Numbered from the stretch's first letter, positions 1 to 9,707 are shown. The stretch: DNA of 32,956 nt from Candidatus Komeilibacteria bacterium (GCA_018656065.1 JABHZY010000017.1:84873-117828); one strand, 5' to 3'. Notes: generated by a model from the letters alone, not told the origin. A program made the numbers and translations.

Positions 1-2330
1 TAATGATTAGATATCGTAGACTCAAAGGTGATAAAACTCTTTGGGTGCCTGGCACAGACCATGCAGCTATTGCTACTCAAACCAAAGTAGAAAAAATATT
101 AGCTGAAGAAGGTACAAATAGACAAAAATTAGGTAGAGATAAATTTTTAACAAGAGTTAAAGAATTTGTAGCAGGCTCTCAAAATACTATTCGTAATCAA
201 ACTCGTAAAATGGGTGCTAGCTGTGATTGGTCTAGAGAAAGATATACTTTTGATGATGGTTTATCTCAAGCCGTTAATGAAGCTTTTGTTAGAATGTATA
301 ACGATGGTTTGATAGAAAAAGATTATCGAATAGTTAATTGGTGTCCTCGTTGTGAATCTACTTTAGCTGATGATGAGGTAGAACATCAAGAGCAAGACGC
401 AAAACTTTATTATATAAAGTATGGGCCATTTGTAGTGGCCACTACTCGTCCTGAAACTAAGTTGGCTGATACGGGTGTAGCTGTAAATCCAAGTGATAAG
501 CGCTATAAAGAATATGTAGGGCAGACCTTGGATGTTGATTTAGCTGGTCATCAAATAAAAGTAAAAATTTTTGCTGATAAAGAACTAGATAAAGATTTTG
601 GCAGTGGCGTGGTGGGAGTAACTCCAGCTCATAGTGCGACTGATTATGATTTTGCTCAACGTCATAGTTTAGAAGTTATTAAGCTGATAAATGAGCAAGG
701 TATTATAATGAAGACTGGCGGTAAGTATGAAGGTAAAACAGTATTAGAAGCTAGAGAGGTTTTTGTTAAAGACTTAGAAGCAGCTGATCAAATAGATAAA
801 GTAGAGGATTTTAAAAATAATTTATCAATTTGTTATCGTTGTGATACAGCTATTGAACCACTCACTTCAGATCAGTGGTTTGTAAGAGTCAATAAAGAAA
901 TCCCAGGCAGAGGTAAAAGTTTAAAAACTTTAGCTACCTTAGCTGTTAAAGATGGTGATATTAAAATACTGCCAGAGAAATTTAATAAAATATATTATCA
1001 TTGGATGGATAATCTTCATGATTGGTGTATATCTCGTCAGATTTGGTGGGGACATCGTATTCCAGTCTGGTATACTGAAGATAATGAAGTTATAGTAGCT
1101 CAAAATGAAGCCGAAGCTCAGGAGAAAGCTAATGGTAAAAAATTAAGACAAGATGAGGACACTTTAGATACTTGGTTCTCTTCTTCACTTTGGACTTTTT
1201 CTACTTTAGGCTGGCCAGAACAAACTGAAGATTTGAAAAATTTTCATCCAACTGGTGTAATGGAAACTGGTTATGATATTTTATTTTTTTGGGTAGCTAG
1301 AATGATATTAATGACAGAATATATATTAAAAGACAAGCCTTTTGAGACAGTTTATCTACATGGCATGATTAGAGATAAAGAGGGTAAGAAAATGTCTAAG
1401 TCTTTGGGGAATGGTATTAATCCATTAGAGATGATAGATAATTTTGGTACAGATGCTTTACGACTGTCATTGATTATTGGCTCAGCTCCTGGAGCAGACA
1501 TGAGATTGTATGAAGAAAAAATTGCTGGCTATCGTAATTTTGTAAATAAACTTTGGAATATTTCTAGGTTTATATTTAGCAATGTTGATGAAATTAAAAG
1601 GATAGATAAACAACCGAAAGCCAAGACATTAGCAGATCGTTGGATTTTAGCAAAATTTAATCAAGTAAATCAAAGAGTAACAGAGCATTTGGATAATCAT
1701 AAGTTTTCAGAAGCAGGAGTCGAACTCTATCATTTTACCTGGGGGGACTTTGCAGATTGGTATTTGGAAATTGCTAAAATAGAAAAAGACAAGGATGAAA
1801 TTTTACTTTATATCTTAGAAAGATTATTAATTTTGTATCATCCTTTTACTCCCTTTGTTACAGAAGTGATTTGGAAACAATTTAATAATGATAAATTATT
1901 AATGATTGAGAAATGGCCAGATTCAGCTAAGTTTGAAGACAGTGTTATTTCTGATTTTTCGGAGCTTAAAGAATTAGTAGTGGCGCTTAGAAATTTGAAG
2001 GCAGCCAATAAGATATCACCAACTGAATTTCCTGATTGTTTTATAGCTTCTAAAGTTTTAGAGAAAGATTATTTAGAATTAGCCGCTAAAATGGCACGTG
2101 TTAATTTAGTAGATAAAAAAATTAATGTTGAAGCCAAGCTTATTAATAGTAGTACAGTTTATGTTGATTTAAGCAAAGAATTATCAGACAAAGAAAAGCA
2201 AGATCTTAAAAAGTATATTATCAGTACAGAAGCTAAGTTGACTAATAATGAATTTATAAATAATGCACCGGCTAAAGTAATAGAGGATACTAAAAAAAGA
2301 TTAGCTGAAGTTAAAAATAAGTTAAAATAA
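1..2330 (+). CDS. valS: Valine--tRNA ligase, 5'-truncated by the window edge
   Basis: Charges tRNA-Val with valine in the cytoplasm (class I aminoacyl-tRNA synthetase). The visible 775 residues start inside the Rossmann fold at the segment IRYRRLKGDKTLWVPGTDHA, typical of ValRS just after the HIGH motif. So some 50-70 N-terminal residues lie upstream, and the first ATG here (base 3) is an internal Met. The CP1 editing domain is present (TTRPET, about residues 147-152). The KMSKS loop is intact at residues 463-467, and an anticodon-binding domain follows. The last ~60 residues form the charged coiled-coil tRNA arm, with the NNAPAKVIEDTKKRL signature that separates ValRS from IleRS and LeuRS. 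It ends at an intrinsic terminator shared with the convergent pilB. The assignment is near certain; only the 5' end is missing. Confidence 0.97.
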   Translation, partial: MIRYRRLKGDKTLWVPGTDHAAIATQTKVEKILAEEGTNRQKLGRDKFLTRVKEFVAGSQNTIRNQTRKMGASCDWSRERYTFDDGLSQAVNEAFVRMYNDGLIEKDYRIVNWCPRCESTLADDEVEHQEQDAKLYYIKYGPFVVATTRPETKLADTGVAVNPSDKRYKEYVGQTLDVDLAGHQIKVKIFADKELDKDFGSGVVGVTPAHSATDYDFAQRHSLEVIKLINEQGIIMKTGGKYEGKTVLEAREVFVKDLEAADQIDKVEDFKNNLSICYRCDTAIEPLTSDQWFVRVNKEIPGRGKSLKTLATLAVKDGDIKILPEKFNKIYYHWMDNLHDWCISRQIWWGHRIPVWYTEDNEVIVAQNEAEAQEKANGKKLRQDEDTLDTWFSSSLWTFSTLGWPEQTEDLKNFHPTGVMETGYDILFFWVARMILMTEYILKDKPFETVYLHGMIRDKEGKKMSKSLGNGINPLEMIDNFGTDALRLSLIIGSAPGADMRLYEEKIAGYRNFVNKLWNISRFIFSNVDEIKRIDKQPKAKTLADRWILAKFNQVNQRVTEHLDNHKFSEAGVELYHFTWGDFADWYLEIAKIEKDKDEILLYILERLLILYHPFTPFVTEVIWKQFNNDKLLMIEKWPDSAKFEDSVISDFSELKELVVALRNLKAANKISPTEFPDCFIASKVLEKDYLELAAKMARVNLVDKKINVEAKLINSSTVYVDLSKELSDKEKQDLKKYIISTEAKLTNNEFINNAPAKVIEDTKKRLAEVKNKLK

Positions 2331-2335
2331 AATAT

Positions 2336-2363
2336 AAAAACAGCCCTTAAAGGCTGTTTTTTT
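2336..2363. terminator. Bidirectional intrinsic terminator between valS and pilB
   Basis: Stem CAGCC (2341-2345) / GGCTG (2352-2356), extended by A:T pairs on both sides, with a 6-base loop. An A-run precedes it and a T-run of seven follows, so it can end both valS (+) and pilB (-). Confidence 0.9.
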
Positions 2364-2369
2364 ATATCT

Positions 2370-4085
2370 CTAAGCTTTTACTTTATCAAATACTTCATCT
2401 ATAGAGGTGATGCCTTCTATAGCTTTAAGTAGTCCATCTTGGAGCATGGTAATCATACCGGCAGCAACGGCTACTTTTTCTATTTCATATTCAGAAGATT
2501 GTCCAGATAATATAATTTTTTCTATATCAGGACTCATAAGCATTACTTCATATATACCAATTCGGCCTTTATAACCTAGCTCTTGGCATTTGTCACAACC
2601 TTTAGCCGTATAGAATTTCAAATTTGTTAGTTCGGGTTTATTACCAGATTCCGGGCTAATTTCATTCAGAGAATTAAGTATAGTAGTCATGGTAGTATTA
2701 TCTATTTTAGTATCTTCAACTTTGCAATCTGGACATAGTTTTCTAGCCAATCTTTGTCCAATTACAGCATTTAATGATGGGGCAAGTAAGAATGGTTGAA
2801 CGCCCATAGCTAAGAGCCTTGGTATTGTACCAGCTGCAGAATTAGTATGGATAGTGGACAACATTAAGTGACCAGTTAGGGCAGCATTAATAGCGGTTTC
2901 AGCTGTCTCTAAATCACGGATTTCACCAACCATTACTACATCGGGATCTTGACGTAGAATAGCTCTCAAACCTCTAGCAAAAGTATAAATGGATTTCTTT
3001 TTTGTTTCTCCTGCTACAGTAGGTTCTTGATCAGATGCATCAGCATTATCTATTTGACTTTGTACTATGCCAGCTAATTTATATTCTATTGGATCTTCCA
3101 AAGTAATAATTTTTGTATCTTCAGTATTAAGTTTATTCAATATAGCGTAGAGTGTAGTGGTTTTACCAGAACCAGTTGGACCAGTGGTAATAATCATGCC
3201 ATTTGGTTTTTTCATTTCTTCTTGGAGATCATTAAATGACTTTCCTTTAAAACCAAGTTTTTCAAATTCCACACCAATCGATGAAGATTTTAATAATCTC
3301 ATCACAATACTTTCACCAAAGGCAGAAGGAATAGATGAAACTCTAACATCTACCTTGTCTTCACTAAGGTGAATAGTAAATCTACCATCTTGTGGTTTGT
3401 TACCAATATTTAATTTTAAGCCAGATAGTAATTTTATACGTGAAGAAATTTTAGGCCATGACTCTTTTTTAAGATTAGCAACTTCATGCAACATACCATC
3501 CATACGAAGACGTACTTTTACAGCGTTCTCTTCAGCTTCAATATGAATATCAGACGCTTTAAATTTTAAACTAGCTGCAATTATTATATTAATAGTTTCA
3601 GTTAAGCCAGTCTTTTTTATAACTTCGTCAAGCTCACTAAAAGTTGTTAATTGTTTATCGAATTTTTCTATATCCTCGGCAGAAATAGCTACTCCCTCTA
3701 TTTGAATAATTTTTGGTATTTTTTTGTATATAGCCACAGCAGTATTGAAGCTAGCTTCTGAAATTAAATATACTTTTATTCTGACGTGATATTTTTCTGC
3801 TAATTCTTTGGCTAGATTATTTACTTGAGGATTACTTGGATTGATAGAACCTAGACGCATTTCTTCACCAGTATATAAAAAACAGATTGTTTGTAGAGCG
3901 TTTGCTTGTTCAACCTCTATAGTTTTTAAAGCATTTTGAGAAATTGGAAATTTTTCTAGATTTATATAAGTAATACCAAGATCATCGGCCTGAGCTTGCA
4001 CGCGTTTTTCTTTTTCTTTAAGTTCTATTTCAGATAACTTACTCTCTAGTTTTTGGCTTTTGCTGTCGTTTGAAATATCGACCAT
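2370..4085 (-). CDS. pilB: Type IV pilus assembly / type II secretion ATPase PilB (GspE family)
   Basis: Cytoplasmic hexameric ATPase that powers pilus extension. The 571 residues carry an N-terminal MshEN/T2SSE_N-like domain (about 30-125). The ATPase core follows, with Walker A GPTGSGKT (302-309), an Asp box around ITLEDPIE (327-334), Walker B around VVMVGEIRD (383-391) and a His box near 412. A zinc-binding tetracysteine motif (C451, C454, C497, C500) is typical of extension ATPases and argues against the retraction ATPase PilT. A polar insertion of about 20 residues (roughly 346-366) sits between the Asp box and Walker B. No other pilus gene is beside it. A good promoter lies just upstream and the 3' end shares a terminator with valS. 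In these bacteria type IV pili are thought to serve DNA uptake or host attachment; that role is inferred. Confidence 0.93.
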   Translation of the reverse strand: MVDISNDSKSQKLESKLSEIELKEKEKRVQAQADDLGITYINLEKFPISQNALKTIEVEQANALQTICFLYTGEEMRLGSINPSNPQVNNLAKELAEKYHVRIKVYLISEASFNTAVAIYKKIPKIIQIEGVAISAEDIEKFDKQLTTFSELDEVIKKTGLTETINIIIAASLKFKASDIHIEAEENAVKVRLRMDGMLHEVANLKKESWPKISSRIKLLSGLKLNIGNKPQDGRFTIHLSEDKVDVRVSSIPSAFGESIVMRLLKSSSIGVEFEKLGFKGKSFNDLQEEMKKPNGMIITTGPTGSGKTTTLYAILNKLNTEDTKIITLEDPIEYKLAGIVQSQIDNADASDQEPTVAGETKKKSIYTFARGLRAILRQDPDVVMVGEIRDLETAETAINAALTGHLMLSTIHTNSAAGTIPRLLAMGVQPFLLAPSLNAVIGQRLARKLCPDCKVEDTKIDNTTMTTILNSLNEISPESGNKPELTNLKFYTAKGCDKCQELGYKGRIGIYEVMLMSPDIEKIILSGQSSEYEIEKVAVAAGMITMLQDGLLKAIEGITSIDEVFDKVKA

Positions 4086-4117
4086 GTTTTTATATTTTAT
4101 TTTAATAACTATAAATA

Positions 4118-4147
4118 ATTATACTTGATTGGCGGTCTTTAAGTCAA
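4118..4147 (-). promoter_or_regulatory. Sigma-70-type promoter for pilB
   Basis: Read on the minus strand: -35 TTGACT (4142-4147), an 18-base spacer, and -10 TATAAT (4118-4123). The predicted transcript starts about 25 bases before the pilB ATG. No Shine-Dalgarno is visible in that short A/U-rich leader. Confidence 0.75.
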
Positions 4148-4161
4148 TTTTGCTTATAATA

Positions 4162-4189
4162 AAAAATCACCCATTTAAGGGTGATTTTT
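4162..4189 (-). terminator. Intrinsic terminator after the 319-aa membrane protein gene
   Basis: Perfect inverted repeat AAAAATCACCC (4162-4172) / GGGTGATTTTT (4179-4189) with a 6-base loop, ten bases past the stop of the minus-strand gene. It is symmetrical enough to work in both directions. Confidence 0.88.
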
Positions 4190-4198
4190 AAAGATATT

Positions 4199-5158
4199 TT
4201 ATTTAGTGAGCTTCGGTAAATGTTTATGAGCTGTGCGATGAATTTTGCCATGACTTTTTCCAGGAGCTATTAAATCTAAGAAAATAGTAGCCCAAACTAT
4301 ATTGTAGAAAGTTCCGTGGATGGCAGTACCAGTAATAAATATTACAGCTAATAGAAAATAACCTATTAACATTAGTATTGGCGCTAAGATCGGTACTATA
4401 AATGATATTAATATAAATGGTACAATGGCAAAGACCATAATAGTGATAATAGCTACTATAGATAGAATAGTAATTATTAGCAATATAAAAGCATTTTCTA
4501 AAGTAATGATCCAGTTTATTTTAAATAACAACCAGGCGTTCACGAAAGCATCGGTAAATTTTTGATTTTTTATTACTACAAATCCAATACCATACCTAGT
4601 TACAAAGGCAATCGTAATTATTAAAGGTATTAAAACAAAGAATACAAATAGTCCTAATATTATATAGATTATCCAATCATCAGTGCGAGATAAGAAAAAA
4701 ATCAAAGGTTTTACCACCATTGATAGGAAAAAGAAAACTATTAGTGAGTTGATAATGTTTAATCCAAAGATTGGCCAAAATTTATCAACGCCATTTTTTA
4801 ATTGAAGGCCTAAAGATTTTTTAACAGATTGCTTACCTTTAGAGCTGGCTGTATAAGTAAGAGCTCCTTGTGAAGATATGGCTAAAATAGTGACTGCTGA
4901 GAATAAAACAAATAATCCAAACAGTGCCAAGACATCTGGTAAGCTACTCCAGCCAAGATTTACACTAGAGAAAGTTATAAAGATATCGACCCATGATTTT
5001 ATATTAGAGCTAATAAAATCAGGGAAATTACTAGATAGGCCCGAGAGAGTTTCTATTTCATAATATCCTAATAGAGCTGCAAATAATCCAAAGAACCAAA
5101 GGATTGGATGCTTTCTAGTAATGTACCAAGCTTTAGGATAGACTGTTCTGTAAAACAT
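4199..5158 (-). CDS. Polytopic membrane protein of unknown function
   Basis: I do not recognise a named family. The 319 residues begin with a short amphipathic stretch (FYRTVYPKAWYITRKHPILW) and then hold about six hydrophobic segments: roughly residues 22-40, 75-100, 128-155, 163-187, 218-245 and 250-280. The tail is basic (KSHGKIHRTAHKHLPKLTK). This layout resembles the DUF-type, glycerophosphodiesterase-membrane-domain-like proteins common in Patescibacteria, but I see no catalytic motif. It has its own promoter (5198-5226) and terminator (4162-4189), so it is probably a single-gene unit. Membrane location is secure; function is not. Confidence 0.75.
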   Translation of the reverse strand: MFYRTVYPKAWYITRKHPILWFFGLFAALLGYYEIETLSGLSSNFPDFISSNIKSWVDIFITFSSVNLGWSSLPDVLALFGLFVLFSAVTILAISSQGALTYTASSKGKQSVKKSLGLQLKNGVDKFWPIFGLNIINSLIVFFFLSMVVKPLIFFLSRTDDWIIYIILGLFVFFVLIPLIITIAFVTRYGIGFVVIKNQKFTDAFVNAWLLFKINWIITLENAFILLIITILSIVAIITIMVFAIVPFILISFIVPILAPILMLIGYFLLAVIFITGTAIHGTFYNIVWATIFLDLIAPGKSHGKIHRTAHKHLPKLTK

Positions 5159-5197
5159 AATTTTATTTTAATTTATTTTTATTTTTTAGACGTCTAT

Positions 5198-5226
5198 ATT
5201 ATACAATAAAACTGATAAAAAAACAA
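5198..5226 (-). promoter_or_regulatory. Promoter for the 319-aa membrane protein gene, nested in the upstream terminator's T-tract
   Basis: On the minus strand: -35 TTGTTT (5221-5226), a 17-base spacer, and -10 TATAAT (5198-5203), about 40 bases from the ATG. The -35 hexamer is made from the U-tract of the terminator of the upstream methyltransferase gene. Confidence 0.6.
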
Positions 5227-5248
5227 AACCCCTCTAACAAAGGAGGGG
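5214..5248 (-). terminator. Intrinsic terminator after the methyltransferase gene
   Basis: Stem CCCCTC (5229-5234) / GAGGGG (5243-5248). On the minus strand it is followed by a T-rich run through 5214. It lies 14 bases downstream of the stop at 5262. Confidence 0.82.
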
Positions 5249-5261
5249 ATGAATTTATTTT

Positions 5262-6017
5262 TTAGTTTTTGTTTATTTTTTCAGCAATAACTATGATACT
5301 CAATCCAAATCCAAAGTTAATATTATTTTCTATATATTTAAACCATAGGTTAAGGCTTTTTTGAATCATTTTTTTGAACCAACCCTTTTTTTTATTAGTT
5401 CGTAATTCAGTATTTAATTCTTTTCTTAAAATTTTTTCCGAGAATAAATATGGAAAAATTCCTAGAAAATTCCAATATCTTATTTGTATAATTCTAAAGT
5501 TTGAGCTTAATAGTTTTTGAATTAATAATTTTTTATTATACCTTCTATAATGTCCGTGGTTTTTGTCACGTTTTCCAAATAAAAACTGAAAGGCGGGAAC
5601 TGTAATTATGATTCTGCCAGACGCATTAAGGTGATCATGGATTTTATTGATCATTAAATTATCATTTTTGATATGTTCTAGTACATCAATTATTGTGATA
5701 GTATCAAATTTATTAAAAATTAATTTATCAATATTTTCTGCAAAGCCATTATAAATTTTTATTTTTGGATAGAATTTATTAGCTAAAGTTATCAACCTAT
5801 CATTTGGTTCAATACCACATACTTTTTTTTGATCGCAGTCTAAAAGATTTAATAAAAAAGCATTCCCACAGCCAATATCTAAGATCGAGTGGCCCCTTAT
5901 TTTATTTTTTATTAGATTATTTAGATTTATATTTCTAAAATCTGCTTTCATATCCCCTCTAATCTTATACTGCTCTTCTAAATAATATTTGGAAGTTTCA
6001 TAATTATTTGAGTCCAT
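5262..6017 (-). CDS. Class I SAM-dependent methyltransferase (Methyltransf_11/23 type)
   Basis: A 251-residue soluble enzyme expected to transfer a methyl group from S-adenosylmethionine; the substrate is unknown. Motif I is ILDIGCGNAFLLNLL (about 45-59). An acidic residue that would bind the SAM ribose follows in GIEPNDRL. A motif II/III-like segment has DTITIIDVLEHI, and the post-motif strand is GRIIITVPAF. The HGHYRRY segment after that is common in UbiG-like enzymes from surface-polysaccharide or lipid clusters. The C-terminus is hydrophobic (around NFGFGLSIIVIAEK) and may touch the membrane. It follows the 118-aa gene by 20 bases, so the two are probably co-transcribed. Family is firm; pathway is not. 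Confidence 0.85.
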   Translation of the reverse strand: MDSNNYETSKYYLEEQYKIRGDMKADFRNINLNNLIKNKIRGHSILDIGCGNAFLLNLLDCDQKKVCGIEPNDRLITLANKFYPKIKIYNGFAENIDKLIFNKFDTITIIDVLEHIKNDNLMINKIHDHLNASGRIIITVPAFQFLFGKRDKNHGHYRRYNKKLLIQKLLSSNFRIIQIRYWNFLGIFPYLFSEKILRKELNTELRTNKKKGWFKKMIQKSLNLWFKYIENNINFGFGLSIIVIAEKINKN

Positions 6018-6037
6018 GTAATCGATATGTTTAAAAA

Positions 6038-6394
6038 TTATTCTAAGACTTCTAGGGCTTGAATAGCTGCTTCAGTTTTCTCAGCGATATTTTCATATCC
6101 TACAATAGCCTTTTCTTCAACACTTTCTTTTTCAACAGGGCCTGTTTCGTACATATGTTCTTGTATCTTCGTATACTTGTCTAAAGCTTTAATTAAAGAT
6201 TCTTTTAAGGTAGTGTATTCACCAGCTTCAAACATAGCTATATATTCGGTTATATTTTTTTCAAAATCACCATGGGCTATTTCTTCATTTTCATATTTAG
6301 CTCGATAAGCTGTAAGAAAATCTTCTAGAGCTTCTTTAGCTACTTCTTTTGGATCTTTTTCTGGGCCTGCCTCAGGCTTCATTTGTTCGGGCAT
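6038..6394 (-). CDS. Small acidic helical protein, unknown
   Basis: 118 residues, rich in Glu, Lys and Ala, with no signal peptide, membrane segment or cysteine. It starts MPEQMKPEAGPEKDPKEVAK and looks almost entirely alpha-helical, perhaps a short coiled coil. No family is recognised. It lies 20 bases upstream of the methyltransferase gene on the same strand and probably shares its transcript. A TATAAT-like -10 is present upstream near 6419-6424 but without a convincing -35. Coding is supported by sustained frame, length and protein-like composition. Confidence 0.65.
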   Translation of the reverse strand: MPEQMKPEAGPEKDPKEVAKEALEDFLTAYRAKYENEEIAHGDFEKNITEYIAMFEAGEYTTLKESLIKALDKYTKIQEHMYETGPVEKESVEEKAIVGYENIAEKTEAAIQALEVLE

Positions 6395-6451
6395 AATTTT
6401 TATTGTTAATATTAATTATTATAAGTGTAGCTAATATTTTTAAATAAATCA

Positions 6452-6479
6452 AAAAACCTCCCAAGAGTGGGAGGTTTTT
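6452..6479 (-). terminator. Intrinsic terminator after ftsH
   Basis: Perfect 11-base inverted repeat AAAAACCTCCC (6452-6462) / GGGAGGTTTTT (6469-6479) with a 6-base loop, 14 bases beyond the ftsH stop. Confidence 0.92.
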
Positions 6480-6492
6480 AAGTTTAAAAGTT

Positions 6493-8295
6493 TTAGGCTA
6501 ATAGTTTATTGAATTCGTCTTTTTCTATAGTTTCTTTATCTATTAATACAGCAACTATTTTTTCCATTTTATCTTTATTATCTTTAATAGTTTTCTCCGC
6601 AGTCTTTAGGGCATTATCTACATAGTTTGATATTTCTTCATCAATAGTCTGGGCTGTTTTTTCACTATAATCACGACGTTCATGGATTTCCTTGCCTAAA
6701 AAAGGCATTTCATCTTTTTGCCCAAAAGTACGGGGTCCAAGTTTTTCATCCATGCCAAATTGAGTAACCATTTTTCGGGCGGTAGCAGTTGCTCTTTGTA
6801 AGTCATTGGATGCCCCAGTAGTTACTTCACCAAAAAATGTTTTTTCAGCTGCATAGCCACCTAATAGAACAGCCATGGAAGCTATAAAGTCAGAGTAAGC
6901 TGTCATTTTTTTATCTTCTTTTGGTAGATTAATAGTATAGCCAGCTGCTCTTCCGCGAGAAATAATAGAAACTTTATGTACAGGATCAGCTTTAGGTAAC
7001 ACATGAGCTATTAAGGCATGTCCAGCCTCGTGATAGGCAGTTATTTTCTTTTCTTCGTCAGATAGAATATGACTTTTTCTCTCACGACCAAGTAGTACTC
7101 TTTCAATTGAATCAAGTACAGCTAAGTTGTTAATAGTTTTTTTATTATCACGAGCAGACATTATAGCTGCTTCGTTTAATAGATTGGCTAAATCAGCTCC
7201 AGAAAATCCAGGAGTACGTTGGGCCACAATTTTTAAATCAACATCTTTATCTAGAGGCTTTTTTTGAGCGTGTATTTTTAGAATTGCTTCCCTATCTTTA
7301 ATATCTGGCAGATCAATTACTACTTGTCTATCAAAACGTCCAGGTCGTAGCAGAGCAGGATCTAGGACATCAGGTCTATTGGTAGCTGCCAGTACTATAA
7401 CATTGGTTTGATTATCAAAACCATCCATTTCAACTAGTATTTGGTTTAGAGTTTGTTCTCTTTCATCATGAGATCCGCCTAATCCAGCACCACGTTGACG
7501 ACCAACTGCATCAATTTCATCTATAAAGATAATACAAGGAGAAGCTTTTTTAGCTTTTTTGAATAAGTCTCTAACACGTGAAGCACCAACACCGACAAAC
7601 ATTTCTACAAATTCAGAACCTGAGATATGAAAGAAAGGTACTTTAGCTTCACCAGAGGTTGCTCTAGCTAGTAGAGTTTTACCAGTACCGGGAGAACCTA
7701 ATAATAATACACCTTTGGGAATTTTAGCACCCATGGTAATAAATTTTTGAGGATGTTTGAGAAATTCTACAATCTCTTCCAAATCTTCTTTAGCCTCTTT
7801 AGCGCCAGCTACATCTTTGAAAGTTGTTTTTATTTTTTGGTCAGCAATTTTAGCACCAGATTGACCAAATGTCATGGCCTTAGAATTTACACCTTGGACT
7901 TGGCGCATCATAAACCAAATTAAACCAATAATAAATAGAGCTGGGATTATAAATGGTAAGACAGTAAGTAGTATTCCAGAATTTGGTTCATCGCCAATGC
8001 TGATATCTAAATTATTTACTTTATCAGCTGGGACATTATAGTTTTTTAGTACTTCACCGAGAGGTTCATTAATTTCTTTTTTACTAGCTTGTTTACTTTC
8101 ATTTTTTAGTAATATATCAAGCTCATTGCCTTTAACGGTGATACTTTGGACTTCTTCATTATTTATTTCTTGAACCAGCTTAGCGATAGAGATATTTTCA
8201 ATATCTTCTCCGCTGTTATCAAATAGACTAAAAGCAGTCATGATAGCTGCAAATATCAAGAAAAATATTAGGAAGTTTTTAAAAATATTTTTCAT
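6493..8295 (-). CDS. ftsH: ATP-dependent zinc metalloprotease FtsH
   Basis: Membrane-anchored AAA+ protease that degrades unassembled membrane proteins and some regulators. It has 600 residues, slightly shorter than the E. coli enzyme. Transmembrane helix 1 is at about 4-25, an extracytoplasmic domain follows, and helix 2 is at about 107-130. The AAA domain has Walker A GSPGTGKT (200-207), Walker B FIDE (257-260) and the arginine-finger region RPGRFDR. The pore loop FVG lies near 232-234. The peptidase domain carries the zinc site HEAGH (422-426), with the third ligand probably D498 in [12 protein letters not shown]. The second residue of the usual GPPGTGKT loop is Ser here, a mild deviation. 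It is a single-gene unit, with the rpsA 3' end 97 bases upstream and its own terminator. Confidence 0.97.
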   Translation of the reverse strand: MKNIFKNFLIFFLIFAAIMTAFSLFDNSGEDIENISIAKLVQEINNEEVQSITVKGNELDILLKNESKQASKKEINEPLGEVLKNYNVPADKVNNLDISIGDEPNSGILLTVLPFIIPALFIIGLIWFMMRQVQGVNSKAMTFGQSGAKIADQKIKTTFKDVAGAKEAKEDLEEIVEFLKHPQKFITMGAKIPKGVLLLGSPGTGKTLLARATSGEAKVPFFHISGSEFVEMFVGVGASRVRDLFKKAKKASPCIIFIDEIDAVGRQRGAGLGGSHDEREQTLNQILVEMDGFDNQTNVIVLAATNRPDVLDPALLRPGRFDRQVVIDLPDIKDREAILKIHAQKKPLDKDVDLKIVAQRTPGFSGADLANLLNEAAIMSARDNKKTINNLAVLDSIERVLLGRERKSHILSDEEKKITAYHEAGHALIAHVLPKADPVHKVSIISRGRAAGYTINLPKEDKKMTAYSDFIASMAVLLGGYAAEKTFFGEVTTGASNDLQRATATARKMVTQFGMDEKLGPRTFGQKDEMPFLGKEIHERRDYSEKTAQTIDEEISNYVDNALKTAEKTIKDNKDKMEKIVAVLIDKETIEKDEFNKLLA

Positions 8296-8392
8296 ATAAT
8301 TTTATTTATTATTTAACCCCATTAGAGGCCTGTTATTAATACTAAGTATATCAAATATCAGGAGATAGTTCTAACGGGGTAAATTTATAGAT
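8296..8392. promoter_or_regulatory. rpsA-ftsH spacer with a long-range inverted repeat
   Basis: ACCCCATTAG (about 8317-8326) and CTAACGGGGT (about 8372-8381) are complementary apart from one G:U pair and enclose some 45 AT-rich bases. An inner CCTG/CAGG pair tightens the loop. There is no T-run, so a simple terminator is unlikely. On the minus strand it would lie in the rpsA 3' end or the ftsH leader. A weak -10-like TATACT is inside the loop. The role is unknown. Confidence 0.4.
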
Positions 8393-9682
8393 TTATTTCT
8401 TGGCTTCTTTTTTATCTTCTTTCTTGGCTTCTTTTGCTTCTGTATCTTTTTTTACTTTTTCAGGTTTTTCTTCCTTCTTATCGTCTTTTTTTACTTTCTT
8501 AGTTTCAGTTTCTTTAATTTCTTTTACGTCTTTTTTATTCTCTTTTTTCTTATCGTCCTTTTTGTCATCTTTTTTAGTTTCCTTCTTTAGATCTATTCCT
8601 TTTAAAGAAAGTCCCAGGCGATGATGTTTTGGTTCGATAGTAAGAATAGTAAATTCATAATCTTTACCAACAGTTACTAAATCTTCAGGATTTGATACTT
8701 TCTTAGCGCTAAGTTCTGAAATATGAACCAAACCATGGATATCATTATCTAGTTCAATGAAAGCTCCAAAAGGGTTTACTTTAAGAACTTTACCTTTTAC
8801 TTTTTGGCCAATAGTATATTTAGAAGCTACTTCAACCCAAGGATCTTTTTGTAGTTTTTTAATAGACAGAGAGATCTTAGTATTTTCAATATCAATAATT
8901 TCAGCTTTTACATTATCACCAACTTTGATGATATCTCTTGGGTTATCAATTCTTTGCCAAGCAAGTTCTGAAATATGAACCAAGCCTTCTAGACCATCAC
9001 CAAATTCTACAAAGGCACCAAAGTCTACTACGCCAGTCACTCTACCGTCGATTTTATTGCCCACTTTAAATTTAGAAATAACTTTTTTCTGTTTGTCGTT
9101 CCAAGCAGCTTTTTCAGAAACAATAAGTTTTTCTTCTTTTTCGTTTATATCAATTACCTTCGTTTTTAGTAGTTGATTTACAAAACTTTTTAGATGAGTA
9201 AGAATTTTACTTTTATCTCCACCTTCAATACGAGGATAATGTTCAATAGTAAGTTGTGATACTGGTAAAAATCCTACGACATTACCGAGTTTGATCATTA
9301 GACCACCTTTATTAGCGTCTATTACTTTAGAATCAACAATAGTACCTTCTTTATGAAGGCCCTCTAGTTTATCCCAAGCTTTTTTATGGCCAGCCTCACG
9401 AAGAGATAATTCCATATAACCGTTTTCGTTATCTAGGCCGACAACAGTAGCGGTTGCTTGATCACCAATTTTTAAATCTGAAGTTTCATCTGATTCATCA
9501 TAGATTTCTCTACCACGGATAATACCAGTGGTCATACCATCTAGATCTAAATAAATTTCGTTTTTAGAAAGACTGATAACAGTACCAGTCACTAGTTCGC
9601 CCTCTTTTGGAATACTAACTGCTTTTTCATCTTGCAGTAATAGGTCCATTGGATGTTGGGCTGTTGTTTTTTCGTCTGACAT
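8393..9682 (-). CDS. rpsA: 30S ribosomal protein S1-like RNA-binding protein (four S1 domains)
   Basis: Binds mRNA on the small ribosomal subunit. The 429 residues hold four S1 (OB-fold) repeats at about 26-95, 108-190, 205-275 and 290-362. Repeats 3 and 4 have the canonical GAFVEF / GLVHISELA and GAFIEL / GLVHISELS cores. Repeat 2 is divergent (VVGFLPVSQL). The last ~65 residues are a low-complexity tail of Lys, Glu and Asp. Four repeats is fewer than the six of proteobacterial S1 and similar to the short Gram-positive forms. A promoter and two leader hairpins precede it. Given the near absence of Shine-Dalgarno sites in this window, S1-assisted initiation may matter more here; that is inference. 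Confidence 0.92.
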   Translation of the reverse strand: MSDEKTTAQHPMDLLLQDEKAVSIPKEGELVTGTVISLSKNEIYLDLDGMTTGIIRGREIYDESDETSDLKIGDQATATVVGLDNENGYMELSLREAGHKKAWDKLEGLHKEGTIVDSKVIDANKGGLMIKLGNVVGFLPVSQLTIEHYPRIEGGDKSKILTHLKSFVNQLLKTKVIDINEKEEKLIVSEKAAWNDKQKKVISKFKVGNKIDGRVTGVVDFGAFVEFGDGLEGLVHISELAWQRIDNPRDIIKVGDNVKAEIIDIENTKISLSIKKLQKDPWVEVASKYTIGQKVKGKVLKVNPFGAFIELDNDIHGLVHISELSAKKVSNPEDLVTVGKDYEFTILTIEPKHHRLGLSLKGIDLKKETKKDDKKDDKKKENKKDVKEIKETETKKVKKDDKKEEKPEKVKKDTEAKEAKKEDKKEAKK

Positions 9683-9707
9683 ATTAATTATTAATATTTA
9701 TCCCTAC

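Noticed and set aside
8400-8624. Ser/Phe-rich reading frame on the plus strand opposite the rpsA tail.
   Set aside because: It is the antisense of the Lys/Glu-rich low-complexity tail and has no protein-like features.
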